DNA from: Pseudomonadota bacterium
GTDB lineage: Bacteria; Pseudomonadota; Gammaproteobacteria; Burkholderiales; Burkholderiaceae_C
Length of the DNA stretch: 10,285 nucleotides
NCBI GenBank assembly: GCA_023460715.1
Contig: JAEWPH010000195.1
Span: forward strand, 1-10,285
Reading direction: 5' to 3'
Below, in pieces: positions 1 through 6,826 of the stretch. The number at the start of each line of letters is the position of its first letter. The first letter of the stretch is position 1. The position numbers and the translations under genes are program-made. A model generated the notes under the pieces. That model made no database searches. It saw only the letters and a list, made by a program, of their open reading frames with translations, and was not told the origin of the DNA.

Positions 1-1203
1 CTGCAGGCCCGCGCGGGGCTCGACGCTGCCGGCGCCGCGTTGCTGCCCTCGGGCAACGTCAGCGGGCAGGCTGCCCGCAGCTATCAGTCCATCGAGACGC
101 CGCTGGGGCGTGTGCTGGACTCCGCGCCCGGCTTCTCCCGCTACGGCAGCGCCTATGAAGCCAATCTGGGTGCGAGCTGGGAGCTGGACCTGTTCGGTGG
201 GCTGCGGCGCAACCGTGAGGCATCGCTGGCGGACTACCAGGCGTCGGACGCCGGTGCCAGCGCGGTGCGCCTGGCGGTGGCGGCCCAGGTGGCAGACACC
301 TACCTCCAGATCCGCGGCCTGCAGGCCCGCTTGGACGTCGCCCGCAAGCAGGTGCAGACACAACAGCAGCTGCGTTCCATGGTGCAACTGCGCTTGAACA
401 AGGGACTGGCTCCCGAACTGCAGTTCCACCAGGTAGAGGGGGCTCTGGCGCGGGCGCAGGCGACGATTCCCCCGCTGGAAAATGCGCTGGAGGCCGCCAT
501 GAACGCCATGGACGTGATGCTGGGCGCGGCACCGGGCACGCACCGGGCGGAGCTGTCCGACCTGCGGCCGATACCGGCCGTCCCGTCCCTGTCGCTGAAC
601 AGCACACCCGCCGATCTGCTGCGCCGGCGCCCGGACATCATCGCCGCAGAGCGCCGGCTGGCCGGTTCGAACGCGCGCATCGGCGCGGCCATGGCCGAGT
701 ACTACCCGAAGATTTCGCTGTCCGGATTGATCGGCAGTGCGACCTCCGTCTCCGCCGGCAACTTCCTGTCCAGCGGTGCATCGCAGGCCACGGCCGTGGC
801 CGGCCTGCGCTGGAGGCTGTTCGACTTCTGGCGCATCGATGCACAGATCGACCAGGCCAAGGCACAGGAAGCCGAGTCCCTTGCGGCGTACCGCCAGACG
901 GTGCTGAGGGCCACGGAAGACGTGGAGAACGCACTCGTCGCCCTCGCCAAGCGGCAGGAACAGAAGGCCGTGCTGGACCAGGGCGTGGACGCGTTCGGCC
1001 GCGCCCGCCAGTCGTCCGGCGCGGCGTACGAGAAGGGCGTCGTCAGCCTGATCGAGGTGCTGCAGGCCGATGAAAACCTGCTGAACGTGCAGGATGCCCA
1101 GGTCGTCGCCCGCACGGAGTCGGTGCGCTCCGTCGTGGCGATCTTCAAGGCGCTGGGCGGAGGCTGGAATCCTGCGGAGTCCGAGGTGGTCGCGCGCCAT
1201 TGA
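1..1203 (+). CDS. RND efflux system outer-membrane lipoprotein, NodT/OprM type (5' end missing)
   Basis: The reading frame is open from the first base, so the gene starts left of the window; 400 codons are visible. Full family members are roughly 460-500 residues, so the lipoprotein signal and first strand are probably off the edge. The two-fold OEP (TolC-like) architecture is visible: a first repeat with W-E-L-D-L-F-G-G-L near codons 60-68 and a long helical stretch, then a second repeat with R-R-R-P-D-I near codons 208-213, A-E-Y-Y-P-K-I-S-L-S-G near 232-242, and R-L-F-D-F-W-R-I-D followed by a long helix. These are typical NodT-family signatures. The role known for the family is the outer-membrane duct of a tripartite pump; the periplasmic adaptor and RND transporter genes usually lie just upstream, outside this window. 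The substrate cannot be read from this part. No intrinsic terminator follows. Confidence 0.93.
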   Translation: MQARAGLDAAGAALLPSGNVSGQAARSYQSIETPLGRVLDSAPGFSRYGSAYEANLGASWELDLFGGLRRNREASLADYQASDAGASAVRLAVAAQVADTYLQIRGLQARLDVARKQVQTQQQLRSMVQLRLNKGLAPELQFHQVEGALARAQATIPPLENALEAAMNAMDVMLGAAPGTHRAELSDLRPIPAVPSLSLNSTPADLLRRRPDIIAAERRLAGSNARIGAAMAEYYPKISLSGLIGSATSVSAGNFLSSGASQATAVAGLRWRLFDFWRIDAQIDQAKAQEAESLAAYRQTVLRATEDVENALVALAKRQEQKAVLDQGVDAFGRARQSSGAAYEKGVVSLIEVLQADENLLNVQDAQVVARTESVRSVVAIFKALGGGWNPAESEVVARH

Positions 1204-1413
1204 CGCTGCCGCATCGGCGGCGCGGACTCCCGCAGGCTGCGGACGCCGCTGTGCTCCCGCCTGCGTTGCAGGGCGCTTCTCTCTAACCTGCAGGACCGCG
1301 CAGGAGCCGGCGGTGCAGAGGGAGGCATGGGCGTCGCAGCCCGGAGCCCGAGGTCGTGTTGACCGGCATCAAGCAATAGTGTCCCAGGGAGGCGCGCGAC
1401 CGGGGAGCGGCCA

Positions 1414-1419
1414 GATAAT
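1414..1419 (+). promoter_or_regulatory. possible -10 hexamer (GATAAT)
   Basis: GATAAT differs from TATAAT at one base and is an AT-rich island in a very GC-rich gap. It ends only 10 bases before the ATG at 1430, so transcription from it would give an almost leaderless message. No convincing -35 lies 16-18 bases upstream, and the gene has no Shine-Dalgarno. The call is tentative. Confidence 0.25.
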
Positions 1420-1429
1420 CCGGCGCACC

Positions 1430-1840
1430 ATGCTGTCCATGCTCCGCCGCCAACGCCGCCTGACCCTCGGGGTGCTGGGCGCGTTCGTGCTGGCGCTCAT
1501 GGCGGCCCTGGTGACGGCCGTGCCCACGCGCAACGCCTTGCCCTTGGCGCTGGAGATCTGCACCAGCACTGGCAGCAGCAGCACGGTCGCCCTGGGACAT
1601 GAAGGGCATGGCAATGCCGGGCTGGATACGGAGGCCGGCACGGCGCCAGGCCACCATGCCGATCCGGCGTGCGTGCTGTGCCTGGCCTGGACGGCGCCGC
1701 CTGACGCTACGGTGGCCGCCTACCGGCCGCCCGCGCCGGGCGGTGAGCCGCTGTGGTGGCTGCGATCGGCCCCGCAGGCCGAGCGGTTCACGGCACGCCC
1801 GCCGCCTCTGCGCGGCCCGCCTGTGTCGGCCCTGGCCTGA
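1430..1840 (+). CDS. DUF2946-like small membrane/periplasmic protein with Cys/His ligands
   Basis: The product is 136 aa. A basic N-terminus (LRRQRR) precedes a hydrophobic segment at about residues 11-31, which is a signal peptide or membrane anchor. The exported part has C44, H57, H60, H75, H76 and then C81-x2-C84, with the local pattern HHADPACVLCL. An E-I-C motif followed by a His cluster and a late C-x2-C is typical of DUF2946. Genes of that family often sit beside TonB-dependent copper receptors, and an OprC-type receptor follows here, so metal binding in the periplasm is a reasonable inference. The function is not established. The frame extends upstream, but ATG 1430 gives the normal signal-like N-terminus; ATG 1439 (three codons later) is an equally plausible start. 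Neither start has a Shine-Dalgarno. The Pro-rich C-terminus is unremarkable. Confidence 0.75.
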   Translation: MLSMLRRQRRLTLGVLGAFVLALMAALVTAVPTRNALPLALEICTSTGSSSTVALGHEGHGNAGLDTEAGTAPGHHADPACVLCLAWTAPPDATVAAYRPPAPGGEPLWWLRSAPQAERFTARPPPLRGPPVSALA

Positions 1841-2274
1841 GCGCCCCGTGGCGGTGCTTTCCTAAGGCCTGTTCACCCTCTTTTTTGCCAGTGCGAAGGC
1901 CTCCCGCGCCACGCGCATCTAGGCGCGCGACGAGGCCAAGGCCGGGGCCTTGGCCAGGAACGCAACGACGAGTGGCCTGGCGGGGAAGGTTTTCCCTTCG
2001 GATTGCGATGCGCATGGGCCATCCGCGGCGTTGCCAAACCTCGCTGGGGCCGCAGCCCAGCGTCGTTTGTCGCCCGTCGCTGAGCCCTGGGGCATCACAA
2101 CGCATCTGGCAAAAATAGGGTGAGCAGGCCTCGCACAGAGCGCGGCCGGGGGCGCCGCGCGCCGCCCGCTGCGTGCCAGCGGCCGGTGCGGTTCCCCGCC
2201 TTTCCCTTCCATTGAAGACATGCGCGCCGCGGCCGGATGGTCGTGCGCCGCGCGTGTTCGACCAGGGCCTGACC
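1841..2274. other. 434-bp intergenic region rich in inverted repeats, before oprC
   Basis: I see no gene with recognisable protein content here on either strand; the open frames are GC-driven. The region carries four successive inverted repeats: 1905-1910/1922-1927 (CGCGCC/GGCGCG), 1934-1943/1946-1955 (listed separately), 1983-1987/1992-1996 (GGGAA/TTCCC) and 2042-2048/2056-2062 (CGCTGGG/CCCAGCG). There is a T6 run at 1881-1886 and an A/T patch (GCAAAAATAG) at about 2108-2117 that could belong to a promoter for the receptor gene. It could be a structured 5' leader, a small RNA gene or a set of regulator sites; the sequence alone does not decide. Confidence 0.4.
1934..1955. repeat. perfect 10-bp inverted repeat with a 2-bp spacer
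   Basis: The arms GGCCAAGGCC (1934-1943) and GGCCTTGGCC (1946-1955) are exact reverse complements separated by GG. As RNA this would fold into a 9-bp stem with a CGGG tetraloop. No T run follows on either strand, so it is not a standard intrinsic terminator. It may be an operator for a dimeric regulator, part of a structured leader, or a palindrome arising by chance in GGCC-rich DNA. Confidence 0.6.
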
Positions 2275-4404
2275 ATGCATTCCGTTGACCGTTTCTCCAA
2301 GGGATCCCGTTCCCGATTCTCCTGCCGCCCCACGCCATGTCTTGCGGCGGCGCTGCTGTGCCATGCGCTGGCCGTGCAGGCGCAGCCGTCCGCTACGCCG
2401 CCCCCGCGCGATGCGCGGGCCTTGCAGGAGGTGGTCGTCACCGCCGTACACGACGCCTCCGCCGTCACCGTGGTGGCCGATCCCAAGCAGCCGCGCCAGC
2501 CGGCGCCGGCCAGCGATGCGGCCGACTACCTCAAGAGCATTCCGGGCTTCTCGGCCATCCGCTCCGGCGGCTCCAACGGCGACCCGGTCTTTCGCGGGCA
2601 GTTCGGCTCGCGCCTGCCCATCCTGACCAACGGCACCACGCTGCTGGGCGCCTGCCCGGCGCGCATGGACGCGCCCAGCTCGTACATCGCGCCGGAGACC
2701 TACGACGTGCTCACCGTGGTCAAAGGGCCGCAGACCGTGCTCTGGGGGCCGGGCGCATCGGCCGGCACCGTGCGTTTCGACCGCGAGCGGCCCGACCTGG
2801 GCGACAGCGGTGTGCGCCTCAGCGCCAGCGCGCTGGCGGGCTCCGCCGGCCGCAACGACCAGAACATGGACCTGGCCGTGGGCAACGAGCGCCTCTACGC
2901 CCGCGTGACGGCCAACCATTCCCACGGGCAGGATTACCGGGACGGCCACGGCCGGACCGTGCCGTCGAAGTGGGACAAGTGGAATGCCGACTTGGCGTTG
3001 GGCCTGACGCCCGATGCCGACACGCTGATCGAGTTCAGCGCCGGTACGGGCGATGGCGAGGCGCGCTACGGCGGCCGGGGCATGGACGGCAGCCAGTTCC
3101 AACGCGAGAGCGCAGGCCTGCGGTTCAAGAAGGAACGCCTGTCGCCCTTGCTCGCCCAGTTGGAGGCGCAGCTCTACTACAACGACGCCGACCATGTGAT
3201 GGACAACTTCACGCTGCGGCCGTTTGCGCCGTCGGGCGGCATGTCCATGCCCATGGCCAGCAACGTGAAGCGGGCCACCACCGGCGGGCGCGTGGCTGCC
3301 ACGCTCACGCCGTCCGAGCACTGGCAATGGGTGGCGGGCGCGGACTTTTCACGCAGCCGGCACGACACGCGCAACGGCACGGCCATGGTCTCGTACCGCG
3401 GCAAGCCGTGGGTGCGCGACGCGGAGTTCACCGGCGTGGGCCTGTTCACCGAAGGCACCTGGCATGCCGGCGACAGCGGGCGCCTGGTGGGCGGGCTGCG
3501 CCTGGACCGGGCCGCGGCACGCCGCATGCCGGCAGGCGTTTCGGGCGGCATGGGAATGGGTGGAATGGGTGGAATGGGTGGAATGGGTGGCGCCGCGGCT
3601 GCGATGGCGAGCCGTGACCGCCGCACCGAGAGCGCCTTGCCCAGCGGCTTTGTGCGCTGGGAGCAGGGTGCAGCCGGCAGCGCGGCCACGTGGTATGCGG
3701 GCGCCGGCCATGTCCAGCGGTTCCCGGACTACTGGGAGCTGATCTCGCCGGCCAACAGCGTGGCTGCGGCGGGCGATGCGTTCAACGTCCTGAGGCCGGA
3801 GAAGACCACGCAGATCGATGTGGGCGCGCAGTGGCGCGGCGCGGCCTGGCAGCTGTGGACCTCGGCGTATGCCGGCCGCGTGGCCGATTTCATCCTGTTC
3901 GACTATGGCAGCGGCGCCAGTGCGGTACGCAATGTGGACGCCGCGACCGCAGGCGCAGAACTGGGCGGCAGCGTGCGGCTGGCGCCGGCCTGGACGCTGC
4001 AGGGCACGCTGGCCTACAGCTGGGCGCGCAACACGACAGACCGCCGGCCGCTGCCGCAGATTCCGCCGCTCGATGCGAAGCTGGGTGTGGCCTACCAGCA
4101 CGGGCCGTGGTCGGCCGGGGCGCTGTGGCGCCTGGTGGCGGCGCAGCACCGCGTGGCGCTGGGGCAGGGCAATGTGGTGGGGCGCGACTTCGGCGCCAGC
4201 GCCGGCTTCGGCGTGCTCTCGCTGCACGGCGGCTATGCGGTCAACGCGCGGTGGAAGCTCACGGCCGGCATCGACAACCTCTTCGACAAGGCCTACGCCG
4301 AACACCTCAACCTGGCCGGCAACGCCGGCTTCGGCTTTGCGGGCGGCACGCGCATCAACGAGCCGGGGCGCAGCGCCTGGGTGCGCGCGGACGTGAAGTT
4401 CTGA
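2275..4404 (+). CDS. oprC: TonB-dependent copper receptor, OprC/NosA family
   Basis: The product is 709 aa, close to the family size of about 700. A signal peptide ends near A36 (ALAVQA|QP). A TonB-box-like QEVVVTA lies at 51-57, followed by the plug domain (about 75-170, with YDVLTVVKGPQTVLWGPG) and a 22-strand-type barrel ending in the terminal Phe typical of outer-membrane proteins. In the plug, C127-P-A-R-M131 forms the CxxxM half of the copper site known from Pseudomonas OprC, and H307-V-M309 in the barrel supplies the HxM half. Two further Met clusters are visible: M323/M325/M327, and M426, M428, M431, M434, M437 in a Gly-Met loop. The inferred role is energised copper uptake across the outer membrane. 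ATG 2275 was chosen because it directly precedes the signal peptide and has AGGG at 2264-2267, 7 bases away. The DUF2946-like gene lies upstream and a strong terminator lies 14 bases after the stop. Confidence 0.92.
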   Translation: MHSVDRFSKGSRSRFSCRPTPCLAAALLCHALAVQAQPSATPPPRDARALQEVVVTAVHDASAVTVVADPKQPRQPAPASDAADYLKSIPGFSAIRSGGSNGDPVFRGQFGSRLPILTNGTTLLGACPARMDAPSSYIAPETYDVLTVVKGPQTVLWGPGASAGTVRFDRERPDLGDSGVRLSASALAGSAGRNDQNMDLAVGNERLYARVTANHSHGQDYRDGHGRTVPSKWDKWNADLALGLTPDADTLIEFSAGTGDGEARYGGRGMDGSQFQRESAGLRFKKERLSPLLAQLEAQLYYNDADHVMDNFTLRPFAPSGGMSMPMASNVKRATTGGRVAATLTPSEHWQWVAGADFSRSRHDTRNGTAMVSYRGKPWVRDAEFTGVGLFTEGTWHAGDSGRLVGGLRLDRAAARRMPAGVSGGMGMGGMGGMGGMGGAAAAMASRDRRTESALPSGFVRWEQGAAGSAATWYAGAGHVQRFPDYWELISPANSVAAAGDAFNVLRPEKTTQIDVGAQWRGAAWQLWTSAYAGRVADFILFDYGSGASAVRNVDAATAGAELGGSVRLAPAWTLQGTLAYSWARNTTDRRPLPQIPPLDAKLGVAYQHGPWSAGALWRLVAAQHRVALGQGNVVGRDFGASAGFGVLSLHGGYAVNARWKLTAGIDNLFDKAYAEHLNLAGNAGFGFAGGTRINEPGRSAWVRADVKF
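3553..3588 (+). repeat. four perfect 9-bp tandem repeats (GGAATGGGT) inside oprC
   Basis: The unit GGAATGGGT occurs four times without mismatch and in frame, each copy encoding Gly-Met-Gly (residues 427-438). It follows GGCATG, so the loop contains five closely spaced Met residues in all. The unit is a multiple of three, so slippage would change the number of Met residues without breaking the frame. GGA and GGT are unusual glycine codons here, where GGC dominates, which fits recent duplication of one unit. Confidence 0.95.
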
Positions 4405-4418
4405 ACGATCAGCAACGC

Positions 4419-4446
4419 GGGCTGGCGGGCGCGCCGGCCCTTTTTT
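4419..4446 (+). terminator. intrinsic terminator of oprC
   Basis: An 8-bp stem (GGGCTGGC at 4419-4426, GCCGGCCC at 4433-4440, with one G-U pair) encloses a 6-base loop and is followed directly by six T residues (4441-4446). It starts 14 bases after the oprC stop codon. Confidence 0.9.
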
Positions 4447-4448
4447 GA

Positions 4449-4554
4449 CGCTATAAAGTTGGTAGCTGCTGGCGCTTGATTAATGGGCGATCCACGCTGA
4501 AAAGGCCATTAATCGTCCGTCCTCCAAGCGCATGCAGCTCTATTTTTGATAGCG
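4449..4554. repeat. imperfect intergenic palindromic repeat, Comamonadaceae type
   Basis: Two arms about 38 and 49 bases long face each other: 4449-4486 and 4506-4554. Matching blocks are CGCTAT/ATAGCG at the outer ends (4449-4454, 4549-4554), AGCTGC/GCAGCT, GCGCTTG/CAAGCGC, and GATTAATGG/CCATTAATC at the inner ends (4478-4486, 4506-4514). It is far more AT-rich than its surroundings and lies between convergent genes. From memory, intergenic elements with GTAGCTGCT-GCGCTT and GATAGC ends are common in Acidovorax and relatives; I cannot verify that here. It may act as a transcription barrier between oprC and the phosphatase gene, or be a miniature mobile or REP-like element. There is no obvious target-site duplication. 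Confidence 0.75.
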
Positions 4555-4590
4555 ATTCGGGCGGATGCCGTCGCCGGCTCTTCCACCCGG

Positions 4591-4608
4591 GCGCCCGGAG
4601 ACGGGCGC
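4591..4608 (-). terminator. GC hairpin just after the phosphatase stop, without a T run
   Basis: GCGCCCG (4591-4597) and CGGGCGC (4602-4608) form a perfect 7-bp stem around a 4-base loop, starting 9 bases beyond the stop codon of the minus-strand gene. No U tract follows on that strand, so it may only protect the mRNA 3' end or assist termination together with the adjacent palindromic repeat. Confidence 0.4.
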
Positions 4609-4617
4609 GTGTTCGCC

Positions 4618-6588
4618 TCAGTTGGCGGCGCTCAGCTGCAGCTGCACGCTGTCGGCCAGGTACACCGGCGTGGCCTTGAAGCCCGCCACGTTCACGCGGT
4701 CGAACCGGCCGTGCACGCGGGCCGCGCGCAGCACGGTGACGGTGTCGCCCGCCTTGGGCGCGAAGCCGTTCTGGAAGGTGACCTCGAGCGTGCCCGCCAG
4801 CGCGGCGGCCTGCAGCGTGGACACCAGGCCGGCGCCCTGGCTGCCCAGGCGCACCTGCGTGGTTCCGGTGGCCGTCTGCGTGTAGCTGCCGGCCAGCTCC
4901 ACCGGCGCCCTGGCGCTGGTGGCGAAGGTGCCGCCGTTCACGTACAGCGCGCCCTTGCCGAGTGCCTGGGCCGCGTCGGCCTGCAGCGTGCCGCCGATGA
5001 CCTCGGTGCCGCCGCTGTAGCTGCTGGTGCCGGCCAGCACCAGCGTGCCGCTGCCGGCCTTGGTCAGCTTGCCGGCGCCGCCGATGGGGTTGCGCCAGGT
5101 GTCCAGCGCGTGGAAGCCGCCCTGGGCCGCGTCCATGGTGATGAGCGCATCGCCGTTGAAGGCGCCGTAGCCGTCCGCCGCGGCGAACAGGTTCAGGCGG
5201 CCGAAGCCTTCGGCGTCGTCCATCGCCGGGTAGCCCGAGGGCAGGGCGGTGGTCTTGAGCACCACGCGGCGCTGCGCATCGCTCAGGTAGGGCAGGCGGG
5301 TTTCCAGCAGCACTTCGGCGCCCTTGGGCACCACGGCCGGGCGGGTAGCGTCGCCGATGGGCGTGAAGCCGAACACCAGGCGGCGCGCGTACTCGCTGCG
5401 GTTGGTGGCGGCGTCGGCAAAGCGGTCCTGCGCCGTGCCCTGCGAATGCGCGAAGGCCAGGAACTGCGCGGGCGTGGTGGCGCCCACGGCGGCCATCAGC
5501 GTCTGCTGGGCCTGGTTGCGGGCGGCGTCGCGCGTGGCCTGCGGGGCCGCGTAGATGTTGCCCACCGCCGAGGCCTGGCCCAGGATGCGGCCGCTCACCA
5601 CGTCCAGCGGCGAATGCATGCCCGCCAGGATGCGGCTGTCGCCCAGCTCCAGGCCGCGGGCCAGCATCTCCTGGTAGCGCTGCGGCACCAGGTAGGCCAT
5701 GGCGATGGCGTTGCGCACGGCCTCGGCCGTGTGGCCGCTGGGGTAGCCGCCGTCGGTCGCGGGCGTGCTGCTCTTGGCGCGCTCCAGGGTGGGCACCACC
5801 TGCACCGCGCTGCTCCAGCGCCAGGGGCGGGCGTACTTGTAGAAGCGCTTGGCGGGTTCGGTGGACGCGTTGGCGCCCATGCTGTTGACGAAGTCGATGG
5901 CCAGCCCGAACGAGGCATTGGCGCTGCCGCCCACGCCGGTGTTGTTGCCGCCGTCGTTGTACAGCACGGTGGTGGCATCGGCGGCCACGCCGTTGATGGT
6001 GGTGGTCTGCTGGGCGGCTGCGCGCCAGGCCGCGGTGAGCGGGCCCATGCCGTCGGTGGCGCTGTAGTTTTTGCCGCGGCGGTCGTCCAGGTAGGCGGCC
6101 TCGGCCTGCGCTGCCGTGCGCTGGGCGGTGGCGCGCACCACGTAATCGATGTTCTCGCGGTGGACGGCGGCGTTCTTGACGGTGCCGTCCGTGGCATCGC
6201 CCGGCAGGCCGGTCCAGTCGGAGGCGGTGACGGCTGCGAAGCCGTCCACGGCGGGGGCGGTCACGCCGGCGTCCACGCGGCGTGCGCGCGGCTCCCAGAT
6301 GTCCAGGAAGCCGGAAAGCACGCGCACACCGGCGTTGGTTTCCACCGTGGCGTAGCGCGCATCGCCGCGCTGGTTGGTGCTGGCGGTGTCCACGAAGGCA
6401 GGCGCGGTGGGCACGGGGGCGGTGTCCACGAAGCCGACGCCGGCCGGTGCCATCGGCACGACGAAGCCGTCATCGCTGTTGCCGTCGCCGCCGCCGCAGG
6501 CGGACAGCGCCAGCAGGGAGCACAGCGCCGTGGCGCGCAGGCCGTAGGGTGCGAAACGAAGGGCGTAGAGGCGGGAGAGGGAAGGCAT
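4618..6588 (-). CDS. lipoprotein acid phosphatase (PAP2 superfamily) with a C-terminal autotransporter-type beta-strand repeat
   Basis: The product is 656 aa. A signal peptide with lipobox L-S-A-C31 predicts lipid attachment at Cys31, followed by a short Gly/Asp linker. The PAP2 (class A acid phosphatase/vanadium haloperoxidase) site is complete: K247-x6-R254-P255, P283-S284-G285-H286 and S318-R319-x5-H325-x3-D329. H325 is the expected phosphate-attacking His and H286 the acid. The likely reaction is phosphomonoester hydrolysis at the cell surface or in the periplasm; the substrate is unknown. Residues about 460-478 (GFGRLNLFAAADGYGAF) are followed at about 503-556 by one autotransporter-associated beta-strand repeat (GKLTKAGSGTLVLAG, then YSGGT and GGTLQ). 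No translocator barrel follows, and the protein ends LQLSAAN. The start is the only ATG before the lipobox, with a weak ribosome site. The gene faces oprC tail to tail and is divergent from the gene at 6827. Confidence 0.9.
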   Translation of the reverse strand: MPSLSRLYALRFAPYGLRATALCSLLALSACGGGDGNSDDGFVVPMAPAGVGFVDTAPVPTAPAFVDTASTNQRGDARYATVETNAGVRVLSGFLDIWEPRARRVDAGVTAPAVDGFAAVTASDWTGLPGDATDGTVKNAAVHRENIDYVVRATAQRTAAQAEAAYLDDRRGKNYSATDGMGPLTAAWRAAAQQTTTINGVAADATTVLYNDGGNNTGVGGSANASFGLAIDFVNSMGANASTEPAKRFYKYARPWRWSSAVQVVPTLERAKSSTPATDGGYPSGHTAEAVRNAIAMAYLVPQRYQEMLARGLELGDSRILAGMHSPLDVVSGRILGQASAVGNIYAAPQATRDAARNQAQQTLMAAVGATTPAQFLAFAHSQGTAQDRFADAATNRSEYARRLVFGFTPIGDATRPAVVPKGAEVLLETRLPYLSDAQRRVVLKTTALPSGYPAMDDAEGFGRLNLFAAADGYGAFNGDALITMDAAQGGFHALDTWRNPIGGAGKLTKAGSGTLVLAGTSSYSGGTEVIGGTLQADAAQALGKGALYVNGGTFATSARAPVELAGSYTQTATGTTQVRLGSQGAGLVSTLQAAALAGTLEVTFQNGFAPKAGDTVTVLRAARVHGRFDRVNVAGFKATPVYLADSVQLQLSAAN

Positions 6589-6600
6589 GGAGTGGGCGAC

Positions 6601-6619
6601 GCCGGCCGCCGGGGCCGGC
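6601..6619. repeat. GC inverted repeat in the 5' leader of the phosphatase gene
   Basis: GCCGGCC (6601-6607) and GGCCGGC (6613-6619) are perfect complements around a 5-base spacer, 13 bases upstream of the phosphatase ATG. A hairpin there could affect ribosome access, but short GCCGGC palindromes are frequent in DNA this GC-rich. Confidence 0.35.
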
Positions 6620-6794
6620 CAGAAAGGGACAAAGGCGAAACCTTAGGCACCCACGATGAAAACCGCGTGACAGCGGCCCGCTCGAGCCCCCTTCTGCAGG
6701 ACGGGTGCATCTGGTCGGGCCGGGCCGCCGCGGCCGGGCGAGGGGCGTGCTGTGTGCCGAGAACCGCCGCCTGCGGGTGTGGGAACGGTCTCAC

Positions 6795-6800
6795 TAGAAT
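6795..6800 (+). promoter_or_regulatory. -10-like hexamer TAGAAT
   Basis: TAGAAT has one mismatch to the sigma70 -10 consensus and ends 26 bases before ATG 6827. The same hexamer in nearly the same context (TC-x-C-TAGAATG) precedes the ParB-like gene at 8413. No good -35 is visible 16-18 bases upstream. Confidence 0.45.
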
Positions 6801-6826
6801 GGGCCGAACCCCGTCCTGCCCCCGCC

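Noticed and set aside
1840..1860. Possible intrinsic terminator (AGCGCC/GGTGCT, then TTT) after the DUF2946 gene.
   Set aside because: The stem is only six pairs with one G-U, the loop is GC-rich, and the T run is three bases.
1860..2274. Cobalamin riboswitch before the TonB receptor, suggested by fragments such as GGCCAGGAA and GGGGAAGG.
   Set aside because: The fragments occur in the wrong order for the B12 core on the + strand, the B12 box is not complete, and the minus strand does not fit either.
2095..3327. A 410-codon minus-strand open frame opposite oprC.
   Set aside because: It mirrors the codon bias of oprC, has no recognisable domain and runs into the intergenic region.
4441..4554. 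Insertion sequence at the palindromic repeat.
   Set aside because: It is about 106 bp with no transposase and no visible target-site duplication. A non-autonomous or REP-like element fits better.
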